A stretch of DNA of 12,369 nucleotides from an uncultured Acinetobacter sp. (lineage in GTDB: Bacteria; Pseudomonadota; Gammaproteobacteria; Pseudomonadales; Moraxellaceae): positions 1 through 12,369 of the forward strand of contig CAAFWA010000244.1 of assembly GCA_900766635.1 (NCBI GenBank). The letters are read 5' to 3'. Both the position numbers and the translations under genes were made by a program. The notes beneath the pieces were generated by a model. That model had not been told where the DNA came from. It did not search any database and was given only the letters and a program-made list of their open reading frames with translations. This document shows, in pieces, positions 1 through 6,624 of this stretch (position 1 is the stretch's first letter; each line of letters begins with the position of its first letter).

Positions 1-701
1 ATTTACATGGCCCACGTCAACTGATTCTCGATACCGAAACCACAGGTTTTTATTTCCAAGATGGCGATCGTATTATCGAGGTAGGTGCCATCGAAATGAT
101 TAACCGTAAGCTCACGGGACGCTCAATTCATATTTATATTAATCCTGAAAAACCAGTCGGTGAATCTGAGAATATTCACGGTATTTCAGATGAATTCTTA
201 CAAGATAAACCCAAATATGCCGAAATTGCAGACGTCTTATATGATTATTTAAAAGGTGCAGAAATTATTGCCCACAATGCCACGTTCGATATGAACTTCT
301 TAGATATGGAGTTTGAACGTGTCGGCTTAGGTAAACTTTCCGCAGTCTGTAGCGTTACCGACACCTTAGCGATGGCCAAGGCCAAGCATCCGGGACAAAA
401 AAACTCCCTTGATGCTTTGGTACGTCGTTATGAAATTAAAGAGCGTGATCGTACGTTCCACGGCGCACTACTCGATGCCGAAATTTTAGCCGATGTTTAT
501 TTGGCGATGACCGGCGGTCAAGTCGCATTTGATATTGAAGCCTTATCACACAGTGAAGAATATAATGCAGGTGGGGGTCGTCGTGTCGATGGTGATGGCT
601 TAGCCGTAATTTTACCCTCAGCTGATGAACTTGAGCGACATGAGAACTGGGTCAAACAATATTTGGAAAAACATGGTGAAAATTGCCTTTTTGCCAAATA
701 A
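1..701 (+). CDS. dnaQ: DNA polymerase III epsilon subunit (3'-5' proofreading exonuclease), 5'-partial
   Basis: Epsilon subunit of the replicative polymerase core; it removes misincorporated nucleotides. The reading frame is open from base 3, before the first in-frame ATG at 96, and encodes RQLILDTETTG, the ExoI motif with the two metal-binding acids (DxE). The true start is therefore off the left edge. ExoII is visible as HNATFDMNFLD, and ExoIII as HGALLDAEILADVY with its catalytic His and Asp. The last ~35 residues (LAVILPSADELERHENW to ENCLFAK) resemble the alpha-subunit-binding tail of E. coli DnaQ (ending GGSCLWRA), so the C-terminus is complete. After MTGGQ the usual clamp-binding hexapeptide (QTSMAF in E. 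coli) is replaced by QVAFDI, apparently shortened. Whether the N-terminus carries an extra domain cannot be seen. Identification is firm; only the start is missing. Confidence 0.95.
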   Translation, partial: LHGPRQLILDTETTGFYFQDGDRIIEVGAIEMINRKLTGRSIHIYINPEKPVGESENIHGISDEFLQDKPKYAEIADVLYDYLKGAEIIAHNATFDMNFLDMEFERVGLGKLSAVCSVTDTLAMAKAKHPGQKNSLDALVRRYEIKERDRTFHGALLDAEILADVYLAMTGGQVAFDIEALSHSEEYNAGGGRRVDGDGLAVILPSADELERHENWVKQYLEKHGENCLFAK

Positions 702-712
702 AAACTCAATTT

Positions 713-740
713 TTGTCACTCTTTTGTATTTAATTATAAA
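713..740 (+). promoter_or_regulatory. candidate sigma70 promoter for fimL-nudC
   Basis: TTGTCA (713-718), a 16-bp spacer, then TATAAA (735-740): five of six matches to consensus in each hexamer. It lies just past the dnaQ stop and about 85 bp before the fimL-like start. A second -10-like TATAGT sits at 751-756 without a good -35. The promoter is inferred from sequence only. Confidence 0.5.
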
Positions 741-745
741 AGAGT
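718..745. repeat. inverted repeat overlapping the fimL promoter
   Basis: Perfect 8-bp arms ACTCTTTT (718-725) and AAAAGAGT (738-745). Pairing can extend inward by one G-U and two A-T pairs, leaving a 6-nt loop. It covers the promoter spacer and the -10. No T-run follows on the + strand, so it is not a standard terminator for dnaQ. It could be an operator or an mRNA 3' hairpin. Confidence 0.5.
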
Positions 746-774
746 TACGTTATAGTGAACCTGATAAACATTTT

Positions 775-790
775 GTATGCCCAAGCATAC
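775..790 (+). repeat. small hairpin in the fimL leader
   Basis: GTATGC-CCAA-GCATAC: a perfect 6-bp stem with a 4-nt loop, 36 bp upstream of the fimL-like start codon and downstream of both candidate -10 elements, so it would be in the mRNA leader. Function unknown. Confidence 0.4.
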
Positions 791-826
791 CTTACGGATA
801 AAAACTTTTAGGATAGGTGCAGATCC

Positions 827-2467
827 ATGTCTTACCAAACCTCTATTCATTTCGACCCAACAGCCCTACTAATAATAAAAAATGAAGTAGATAGCTCGAT
901 TGACTTGGTTGAATCAGCCGTTAATAGTTTGGTTGAAGACCAAAACTTACCTTTTGGTATTGAAGATGCCTTAAATCAATTTGAGCAATGTGCACAGGTC
1001 CTTGCCCTAATTGATATGCAAAGCGTGGCTAAACTTGCCCAATACTGTGCTGATTTAATGCGTCAGATTATGCAAACGCCAAATAGCATCTATTTACCTG
1101 ATGTTGTAGCCTTAAGTGATGGCACAAGTTTACTTAAACGCTATATTGAGTTTATTTGTTTACAAGAAGTACAAGTACCTCAATTTTTATTAAATACGCT
1201 CAATCAACTTGAATTAGCCTTAGGTCGTCCGCTTACCCAAGAGGGTCAGCACATCGAAAATTTATTGGCTTGTATGCAGCCTAATTTCGATTTACCGCCT
1301 GCACCTGATTTAGAAAAATCTAACTATGTGCATCGTTTATATAAACTATCTTTAGCCAAACTCCTGACTCAACAATACAATGAACTTGATGTTCAAGCAG
1401 TCAAAATTGTTGGTGCCTATATGGCCTCAATGAGTATTGGCACGTCAAGTCAGCAATATTGGCAATTGGTATTATTAGCATTTAATCACATCGATCAGAT
1501 TCAACTCTCAGCACCGCGTTTACGCAGCTTGATTCAAATTGAACGCCATATTGCAAGTTTTGTGGCACAACCCGCAAGCTTTAACGCGCCTATTGCAAGC
1601 CTTGCGAATGTCTTAAGCTTATGTTTGAGTCAAGATAACGACAGCGCACAACAACTGCGTGAGCAACTTGGTGCAAGTGAAGAATTACTCACCGATACCC
1701 AATTGCAGGTGTTTAGCCGTCATTTATATGGCCCAGATCTAGATACCATTCATACCATTAGCGAATTACTGCGCCAAGAAATTAGCCAATTACGCAATGA
1801 TATTGAATATAACTTCCAAAATATGACCTTAGAAAAAGGGCAAGAATTGGTCAATAAATTTGAAGAATTGGCTAATGTTTTGGTGGTATTAAATCTCAAA
1901 GAGGCTGCCCAAGATTTACGTCGTCAAGCCCAAGGCTTTAACGCAGCTAACTTAAAAGATCCAAGTTTTGCCGAACAAGTCATGAGCTGCATTCAATCTG
2001 CTATGAACTCGATTGGTATTTTAGAGCGTCAACACACCTCAAGCCGTGTGCAATTGAGTGTCAATAATCTCAATATCTCTTTAGATCGCCTTGATGATGC
2101 GCATAATGTATTACTCAATGAAACTAAAGCACTGATTGATTTATCAAGCCAATCTTTAGTGCAGTATGTGAATGATCAAGAGCTTTCGGCACTTGAAGCG
2201 ATTCCATCGCAATTGCGTGAAGTTGGCGGTGCATTGTTATTTTTAAATGCCGAACAAGGTCAACGTTCATTGGCAGTGGCGGCAGATTTCGTTCAAGCCC
2301 GTCTTGCTCAAGGACAAGCGATTAGCATGGATGAAATGGATGCAGTACTTGAGCCTCTAGCGAGTGCCGATTTGTTCGTGGATAACCTCAAAAACCAACA
2401 GCCTGTGCTACACAACATGTTTGATGTGGCATTAAACAATACTCAAAAACTGAAGAATGTCGCCTAA
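827..2467 (+). CDS. fimL: FimL-like regulator (ChpA N-terminal/Hpt-like helical protein)
   Basis: Predicted 546-residue soluble, almost entirely helical, Leu/Gln-rich protein with no signal peptide or membrane segment. Length (P. aeruginosa FimL is about 557 residues), the helical N-terminal pattern and position directly before nudC all point to FimL. In Pseudomonas FimL supports type IV pilus assembly, twitching and cAMP signalling, and resembles the N-terminus of the ChpA kinase. Residues ~305-385 look like a helical-bundle phosphotransfer fold, but I see no HxxKG phosphorylatable-histidine motif, in keeping with FimL being a degenerate Hpt relative. Start ATG 827 has an AGG (815-817) 9 nt upstream. 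The stop overlaps the nudC start (TAATG), implying translational coupling. The assignment rests on resemblance and context, not an alignment. Confidence 0.7.
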   Translation: MSYQTSIHFDPTALLIIKNEVDSSIDLVESAVNSLVEDQNLPFGIEDALNQFEQCAQVLALIDMQSVAKLAQYCADLMRQIMQTPNSIYLPDVVALSDGTSLLKRYIEFICLQEVQVPQFLLNTLNQLELALGRPLTQEGQHIENLLACMQPNFDLPPAPDLEKSNYVHRLYKLSLAKLLTQQYNELDVQAVKIVGAYMASMSIGTSSQQYWQLVLLAFNHIDQIQLSAPRLRSLIQIERHIASFVAQPASFNAPIASLANVLSLCLSQDNDSAQQLREQLGASEELLTDTQLQVFSRHLYGPDLDTIHTISELLRQEISQLRNDIEYNFQNMTLEKGQELVNKFEELANVLVVLNLKEAAQDLRRQAQGFNAANLKDPSFAEQVMSCIQSAMNSIGILERQHTSSRVQLSVNNLNISLDRLDDAHNVLLNETKALIDLSSQSLVQYVNDQELSALEAIPSQLREVGGALLFLNAEQGQRSLAVAADFVQARLAQGQAISMDEMDAVLEPLASADLFVDNLKNQQPVLHNMFDVALNNTQKLKNVA

Positions 2468-3231
2468 TGTCAACTGCTTATATCTTTCATCAACAACAAC
2501 TGTTAGTCGATCAAAACTTTCAATTGCCTGAGGTTGAAAGATTAAGTGACGACTTAGATTTAAACACGGGCAAGGATGTCATTGCCCGTGATTTAAGCCC
2601 CAACGAGGTTATTCCTGAGGGTTTTCAATTGGTTCCGATTCGTCAATTGTTGACGCTTTGGAATAAAAAACAATTTGAAGATGCAAGTCGAGCGGTACAA
2701 CTGCTCGAATGGCGTCGTAATCATCGTTTTTGTAGTCATTGTGGTGAAAAAACACAGCCGCATGCACATGAATTTGCGATGGTCTGCCCAAGTTGCCAAT
2801 ATCATCAGTACCCACGGGTACAACCTTGTGTGATTACCATTATTACCCGTGGCGAAGATGAGGTATTATTGGCACGCAATGCACGTAACCCACGCCCTGT
2901 GTATGGATTAATTGCAGGTTTTGTTGAAGTCGGTGAAACCCTAGAAGAAGCAGTGCGCCGTGAGACCTTAGAAGAGGTGGGTATTGAAGTGAAGAACTTA
3001 CAATATCTTGCAAGTCAGCCATGGCCTTTTCCAAGTAACTTGATGCTCGCGTTTCGTGCTGAATATGCAGGCGGTAAGCTTGTGTTACAAGAAGACGAAA
3101 TTGCCGATGCAGCCTTTTTTAAATTTGATCAACTGCCTGAAATTCCATTTGCAGGCAGTATTGCTCATGCCATGATTATGCACGTCACCCAAGGTCAAGC
3201 ATTTGCTGATGACACCAAAGCGTGGCTTTAA
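2467..3231 (+). CDS. nudC: NADH pyrophosphatase / NAD-RNA decapping Nudix hydrolase
   Basis: Hydrolyses NAD(H) to NMN(H) and AMP; E. coli NudC also removes the NAD cap from RNA 5' ends. At 254 residues it is close to the E. coli length (257). A zinc ribbon is formed by C89/C92 and C107/C110. The Nudix box starts at G151 and keeps the pattern G-x5-E157-x7-R165-E166-x2-E169-E170-x-G172. The NudC-specific SQPWPFP signature is at 183-189 and distinguishes it from other Nudix enzymes. Its ATG shares one base with the upstream stop, so it is probably made from the fimL transcript. Its stop codon overlaps the stop of the convergent hydrolase by 4 bp, leaving no room for a terminator. Very secure. 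Confidence 0.95.
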   Translation: MSTAYIFHQQQLLVDQNFQLPEVERLSDDLDLNTGKDVIARDLSPNEVIPEGFQLVPIRQLLTLWNKKQFEDASRAVQLLEWRRNHRFCSHCGEKTQPHAHEFAMVCPSCQYHQYPRVQPCVITIITRGEDEVLLARNARNPRPVYGLIAGFVEVGETLEEAVRRETLEEVGIEVKNLQYLASQPWPFPSNLMLAFRAEYAGGKLVLQEDEIADAAFFKFDQLPEIPFAGSIAHAMIMHVTQGQAFADDTKAWL

Positions 3232-4103
3232 GCCAAAGCGCGTTCTAGAGCCGCTAATATCTCTTTTTTAGTGGAGAAATAGCGGCTAAACAAGCGTGAA
3301 ACAGATCCCATGAGCGTAATATGACCTGTGCGTGACACATGGATTATTTCACTATGATTACCAACGGCTTTTAATGCACGGTCAAAGTCGATGGCATTAT
3401 TGGGATGCACAATAGTGTCATTACTTGCCACCAATAAATAATGTTTAACCTGATTTTTTTGCACAAAATAATAGGGCATCACATTGGAATAATGCACAGT
3501 TTGATCAAAAGCATGTGCACATAAAGGGTCATCTTTATAATCAAAGTGATACGGCCCTGCTAAGCCAATTACAGCACGAATCTGCTCACGACATGCTAAT
3601 TCATAAGGTTTAGCATGATACAGCACAGACATCACATTAAATGCCCCTGCCGAATGGCCAAGCAATATCACGTTTTGAGTGGAGATGTTGAGATTTTCTT
3701 GATGTGCATGTAAATAATTTAACGCAAGGGCTAAATCGTCTACTGAACTTGGAAAAATATGAGCAGGTGCCAAGTGATAATTCAAAATTGCCACATGATA
3801 ACCCTCACAAGCTAAAGCATCTCCGACAAAACGATATTCTTGTTTATGCCCATGTGACCATGCACCCCCATGTACAAACACAATTAAAGGCTGCCCTGTT
3901 CGTGGCTGATCACTCAGATAAAGATCTAAATGCTGACGTAATCCATCCCCATAGGAGATATGTTCTTGAACACGATACCCTTTTTTAGCGACAAAATGGT
4001 TGACCGCATAGGTGCCTAAATCATAGAGACGAAAATCTCGATACATGGCACGTGCCAAAGCGACTTTCTCTTTGACACGTCGCAGCGCTAATTTAGAGAC
4101 CAT
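3228..4103 (-). CDS. alpha/beta hydrolase (HSL/BD-FAE-like esterase)
   Basis: Predicted serine esterase of 291 residues; substrate unknown. Visible are the oxyanion motif HGGAW (78-82), the nucleophile elbow GHSAGA with Ser151, a likely acid Asp229 in ASNDTIVHP and a likely His261 in RTGHITL. This is the arrangement of small carboxylesterases and arylformamidase-type hydrolases. No signal peptide or lipobox is evident; the N-terminal 25 residues are basic. The longest frame begins with TTG at 4133, but ATG at 4103 is preferred: it overlaps the end of the upstream lipoprotein gene by only 11 bp, typical of translational coupling. It is the last gene of yraN-dolP-hydrolase, which suggests an envelope or lipid-related job, but that is inference. 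Confidence 0.85.
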   Translation of the reverse strand: MVSKLALRRVKEKVALARAMYRDFRLYDLGTYAVNHFVAKKGYRVQEHISYGDGLRQHLDLYLSDQPRTGQPLIVFVHGGAWSHGHKQEYRFVGDALACEGYHVAILNYHLAPAHIFPSSVDDLALALNYLHAHQENLNISTQNVILLGHSAGAFNVMSVLYHAKPYELACREQIRAVIGLAGPYHFDYKDDPLCAHAFDQTVHYSNVMPYYFVQKNQVKHYLLVASNDTIVHPNNAIDFDRALKAVGNHSEIIHVSRTGHITLMGSVSRLFSRYFSTKKEILAALERALA

Positions 4104-4770
4104 AGCTCGTTGGCTCTTGTTGATCAGGATCAATGGCTAATGGTGTTGCCACAGCAGGCTGTACCATGGGTGTGGTTAAAGTATTGGGTGTGGTCTGTTG
4201 TTCAATATTATCGACCAAGGTTACGATTTTGCTCACATTGCCTACTTGTTGTAACACACGATTTAAATCTTCAATTTCAGCTGTGGTTATACGCCCCATC
4301 ACATAGAGCACACCATTTTCAGTATGAATACGTACTTTAGAATCTGCAATGACCGGTGCTTTCATCAATAAGCCACGGGTATTGGCGGTGACAGTCGTGT
4401 CTTGCATAATCGTGCTATAGCCAATTTGGCTGCCTACTGTAATAAAGTTATGTACCGTTTTTACATCGGTCATGGCACGTACATTATCTTCTGCCAATTG
4501 TTTTAAATGCTGATCAGGCACTTGTCCTGTCAGCAACACATTGCCATGAAAACTCTCAATATTGACACGCGATTGATTAAAACGGCTATCGAGTTTATAT
4601 AAATTAATTTTGGCTGTACGTTCAATAGAAGAATCAATAAAGACCTGACCAAGCGAACGCGCACCGCTATCGACACCTACAGGTGCACTGCCTGTACCCT
4701 GAGAAATAAAACTTGCACAGCCAGATAAACTCGCAATACATAATACAGTTACAGCAATACGGCTAAACAC
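4093..4770 (-). CDS. dolP: DolP/YraP-like outer-membrane lipoprotein with two BON domains
   Basis: Predicted lipoprotein of 225 residues. The N-terminus is a short signal peptide (FSRIAVTVLCIASLSGC) with lipobox LSGC and lipidated Cys18, no Asp at +2, so outer-membrane sorting is expected. Two BON domains follow, about residues 47-113 and 123-189, each with the GxVxLxGxV-type strand (GNVLLTGQV; GVLYVMGRI). A Thr/Gln/Pro-rich tail of ~30 residues follows and is not typical of E. coli DolP (191 residues). DolP supports outer-membrane integrity and BAM function and binds anionic phospholipids. Start: the longer frame begins at GTG 4791, but GAGGAG (4780-4785) sits 9 nt before GTG 4770, which also gives the clean signal peptide. 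It lies 39 bp after yraN, as part of the same operon. Confidence 0.88.
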   Translation of the reverse strand: MFSRIAVTVLCIASLSGCASFISQGTGSAPVGVDSGARSLGQVFIDSSIERTAKINLYKLDSRFNQSRVNIESFHGNVLLTGQVPDQHLKQLAEDNVRAMTDVKTVHNFITVGSQIGYSTIMQDTTVTANTRGLLMKAPVIADSKVRIHTENGVLYVMGRITTAEIEDLNRVLQQVGNVSKIVTLVDNIEQQTTPNTLTTPMVQPAVATPLAIDPDQQEPTSYGL

Positions 4771-4809
4771 GCAATCGGTCTCCTCATCCACTTGTTCTTA
4801 TTCAAAGTT

Positions 4810-5229
4810 TTAAAGCCTAATCAAGTTTTCATCAAAAGTAAAAGCATTTTCGATCCAAGCCAAATCATAATCACATGCTAAAAAGCCGTGCTGTGGTATT
4901 TTTGCAATAGGATGTAAAAAATCAATACAAATCACATCAAAACGCATGCTATAGCATTCAAATTGTGGAGATTGCTGCAAAAACACTAAAGCAGTATGCA
5001 TCATTTTGCGTTGTTTGCTTAAGGTCACCACTTCACAGGCATTCCCCCACTGCGTAGGTTGACGAGCTTTGACTTCAACAAAAATTAATTCACGCTCTTT
5101 TTGAACAATTAAATCTATTTCACCAAAACGACTGTGAAAATTTTGTTGTATTAAGGCAAAGCCGTGTGCTTTTAAATAACGAGCTGCACATTGTTCAGCC
5201 CATTGCCCTATGGCATGTTTGAGTTGCAT
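4810..5229 (-). CDS. yraN: YraN, UPF0102 endonuclease-fold protein
   Basis: A 139-residue member of UPF0102, a family with a restriction-endonuclease-like fold and no settled function. It shows the family core: a helical start, then RFGEIDLI (~34-41) and FVEVKAR (~50-56), i.e. the D-x(n)-E-x-K arrangement of PD-(D/E)XK nucleases, so metal-binding residues are intact. A TTG at 5244 would extend the frame by five residues, but GAGGAG lies inside that stretch and is well placed for ATG 5229, which is chosen. It is the first gene of the leftward operon with dolP and the hydrolase, divergent from rsmI. The same yraN/dolP/rsmI association occurs in enterics. Confidence 0.92.
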   Translation of the reverse strand: MQLKHAIGQWAEQCAARYLKAHGFALIQQNFHSRFGEIDLIVQKERELIFVEVKARQPTQWGNACEVVTLSKQRKMMHTALVFLQQSPQFECYSMRFDVICIDFLHPIAKIPQHGFLACDYDLAWIENAFTFDENLIRL

Positions 5230-5341
5230 GGTTGAACTCCTCAAATCAAATGATGATTTCCTAGGTGATATGTCCTTTCGCTTGGCAATTTCGGGTAAAA
5301 TAGACGATTGCTGTGATTTTTTATTGTTAAGGAGAGTTCAA

Positions 5342-6184
5342 ATGAGTGCTCAGTTATTTGTGGTCGCTACGCCAATTGGGCATTTAGATGACATCACCTA
5401 TCGTGCAATTGAGGTACTCAAATCGGTGAGTGTAATTGCTGCTGAAGATACCCGCACCTCAGCTCAACTGTTAAAACATTTTAATATTCACACGCCTCTA
5501 ACAGCTTGCCATGAACATAATGAAAGTAACAAGATTGAGCAGCTGATTCAACGCTTAATCAATGGCGAGAATATGGCGTTAATTAGTGATGCCGGTACAC
5601 CATTAATTAGTGATCCTGGCTTTAAATTAGTACGTGCAGCACAAGCTCATGGTATTCGTGTGATTCCTGTACCGGGTGCTTGTGCAGCAATTGCAGCGTT
5701 AAGTGCTGTAGGCCTACCCAGTGATCGTTTTAGCTTCGAGGGCTTTTTACCCTCAAAACAATCACAACGCTTGTTACATCTTGAACGCTTAAAAGATGAA
5801 ACCCAAACCTTAATTATTTATGAAGCACCACATCGGATTTTAGAATGTGTCAAAGATATGGCACAGGTATTTGGGGTAGATCGTGCAGTTGGCTTTGCAC
5901 GTGAAATTACCAAAACCTTTGAAACTATTAAAAAAATGACCTTAGGCGAGTTGGTACAATTTATTGAAAATGACCACAACCAACAAAAAGGTGAAATTGT
6001 CTTGGTCATTGGCGGTGCAACTGTCGAAAAAGACCTCGAACAAGAAAAGCTCGACAAATTGCTCACTCGTTTATTGCAAGATTTATCTGTAAAAGCTGCA
6101 TCACAATTGGCCGCAGATTTAACAGGCATCAAGAAAAAAATTGCTTATCAACGTGCACTTGAACTTACTCAAGTACAGAACTAA
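5342..6184 (+). CDS. rsmI: 16S rRNA (cytidine-1402-2'-O)-methyltransferase
   Basis: Transfers a methyl group from SAM to the 2'-OH of C1402 in the ribosomal decoding centre; predicted cytosolic enzyme of 280 residues (E. coli 286). Family motifs in order: VATPIGHLDDITYRA (8-22), AAEDTRTS (33-40), SDAGTPLISDPG (82-93), PVPGACA (109-115), the FEGFLP segment (132-137) and YEAPHRI (160-166). These form the tetrapyrrole-methylase-type SAM fold. The frame is open upstream to 5210, but ATG 5342 has AAGGAG (5329-5334) 7 nt before it and matches the family N-terminus. The 112-bp gap to yraN must hold both promoters. A -10-like TAAAAT is at 5296-5301 but I see no good -35. A strong terminator follows directly. 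Confidence 0.96.
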   Translation: MSAQLFVVATPIGHLDDITYRAIEVLKSVSVIAAEDTRTSAQLLKHFNIHTPLTACHEHNESNKIEQLIQRLINGENMALISDAGTPLISDPGFKLVRAAQAHGIRVIPVPGACAAIAALSAVGLPSDRFSFEGFLPSKQSQRLLHLERLKDETQTLIIYEAPHRILECVKDMAQVFGVDRAVGFAREITKTFETIKKMTLGELVQFIENDHNQQKGEIVLVIGGATVEKDLEQEKLDKLLTRLLQDLSVKAASQLAADLTGIKKKIAYQRALELTQVQN

Positions 6185-6217
6185 AAAAAGGCCTCGCAAT
6201 TGCGAGGCTTCTTTTTA
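6183..6217. terminator. bidirectional intrinsic terminator between rsmI and sutA
   Basis: Perfect palindrome GCCTCGC-AATT-GCGAGGC (6191-6208), flanked on the left by seven A (6183-6189) and on the right by TTCTTTTT (6209-6216). It ends rsmI transcripts rightward and sutA transcripts leftward. It lies immediately after the rsmI stop and 5 bp before the sutA stop. Confidence 0.93.
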
Positions 6218-6221
6218 TGCT

Positions 6222-6470
6222 TTAGTCACGGATATTGTCATCACTTGGTACTTCAGTGATGCGGCCGCCACGTGCTAAAAATGCAGCGAGCTCATCTTCG
6301 AGTGCTTGGCGTTGTTTAAGCTTAGCGGTGACCGTTAGGGTTTCTGCTTCTGCGACATCGGTATCGGTTGGTTTATCTTCACCAACACTTGCCCCTTTTT
6401 CAGCCGCTTGTGCTTCATCTTCATCTACGGCAACTTCGTCTACTTCATCATAATCATTGGCATCAGTCAT
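6222..6470 (-). CDS. sutA: SutA-like acidic RNA polymerase-associated regulator
   Basis: An 82-residue protein. Residues 1-45 are strongly acidic and look disordered (many Asp/Glu, few hydrophobics). Then comes a charged helix, KLKQRQALEDELAAFLARGG (50-69), and a short tail. The helix plus FLxRGG pattern resembles the conserved segment of Pseudomonas aeruginosa SutA (KQKERDALARAMEEFLSRGG as I recall it). SutA is a small acidic protein that binds RNA polymerase and raises expression of rRNA and maintenance genes in slow growth. The present protein lacks SutA's basic C-terminal tail, ending at SDDNIRD. A GTG at 6482 could add four residues, but GGAG sits inside that stretch 6 nt before ATG 6470. 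It is monocistronic: the 154-bp gap to ubiI may hold its own promoter, and a terminator follows. The link is by recalled similarity. Confidence 0.65.
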   Translation of the reverse strand: MTDANDYDEVDEVAVDEDEAQAAEKGASVGEDKPTDTDVAEAETLTVTAKLKQRQALEDELAAFLARGGRITEVPSDDNIRD

Positions 6471-6557
6471 TACGATCTCCACAGAATGATCTGTTCTTTA
6501 AATTATGATGAAATTTAGCAAGCTATTGCTATTTCGCCTAGTGGTCTAAGCAAATAA

Positions 6558-6585
6558 ATTGTACCTTTTTTAATCAAAATCGTAA
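6558..6585 (-). promoter_or_regulatory. possible promoter for the sutA-like gene
   Basis: On the minus strand, TTACGA (6585-6580), a 16-bp spacer and TACAAT (6563-6558). The -10 is good (5 of 6), the -35 weak. It would give a leader of ~80 nt holding two small hairpins. Confidence 0.3.
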
Positions 6586-6624
6586 CTGTTTTTGGATGAC
6601 TGCACAAAAAACGAGTCAGCTGGA

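Noticed and set aside
3704..3988. Rightward 94-residue open frame
   Set aside because: Antisense to the alpha/beta hydrolase, whose catalytic motifs establish the opposite strand as coding.
5210..5341. N-terminal extension of rsmI
   Set aside because: The extra 44 residues overlap the yraN start region and carry no family features, whereas ATG 5342 has a strong AAGGAG and the expected N-terminus.
6235..6453. Rightward Ser/Ala/Val-rich open frame
   Set aside because: Exactly antisense to the acidic SutA-like gene; the Ser-rich composition is what the complement of Asp/Glu codons gives. No ribosome site or family features.
6589..6619. TGACT/AGTCA inverted repeat with a run of T in the loop, downstream of ubiI
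   Set aside because: Only 5 bp with mismatched inner pairs, and the T-run is in the loop, not after the stem, so it is not an intrinsic terminator.
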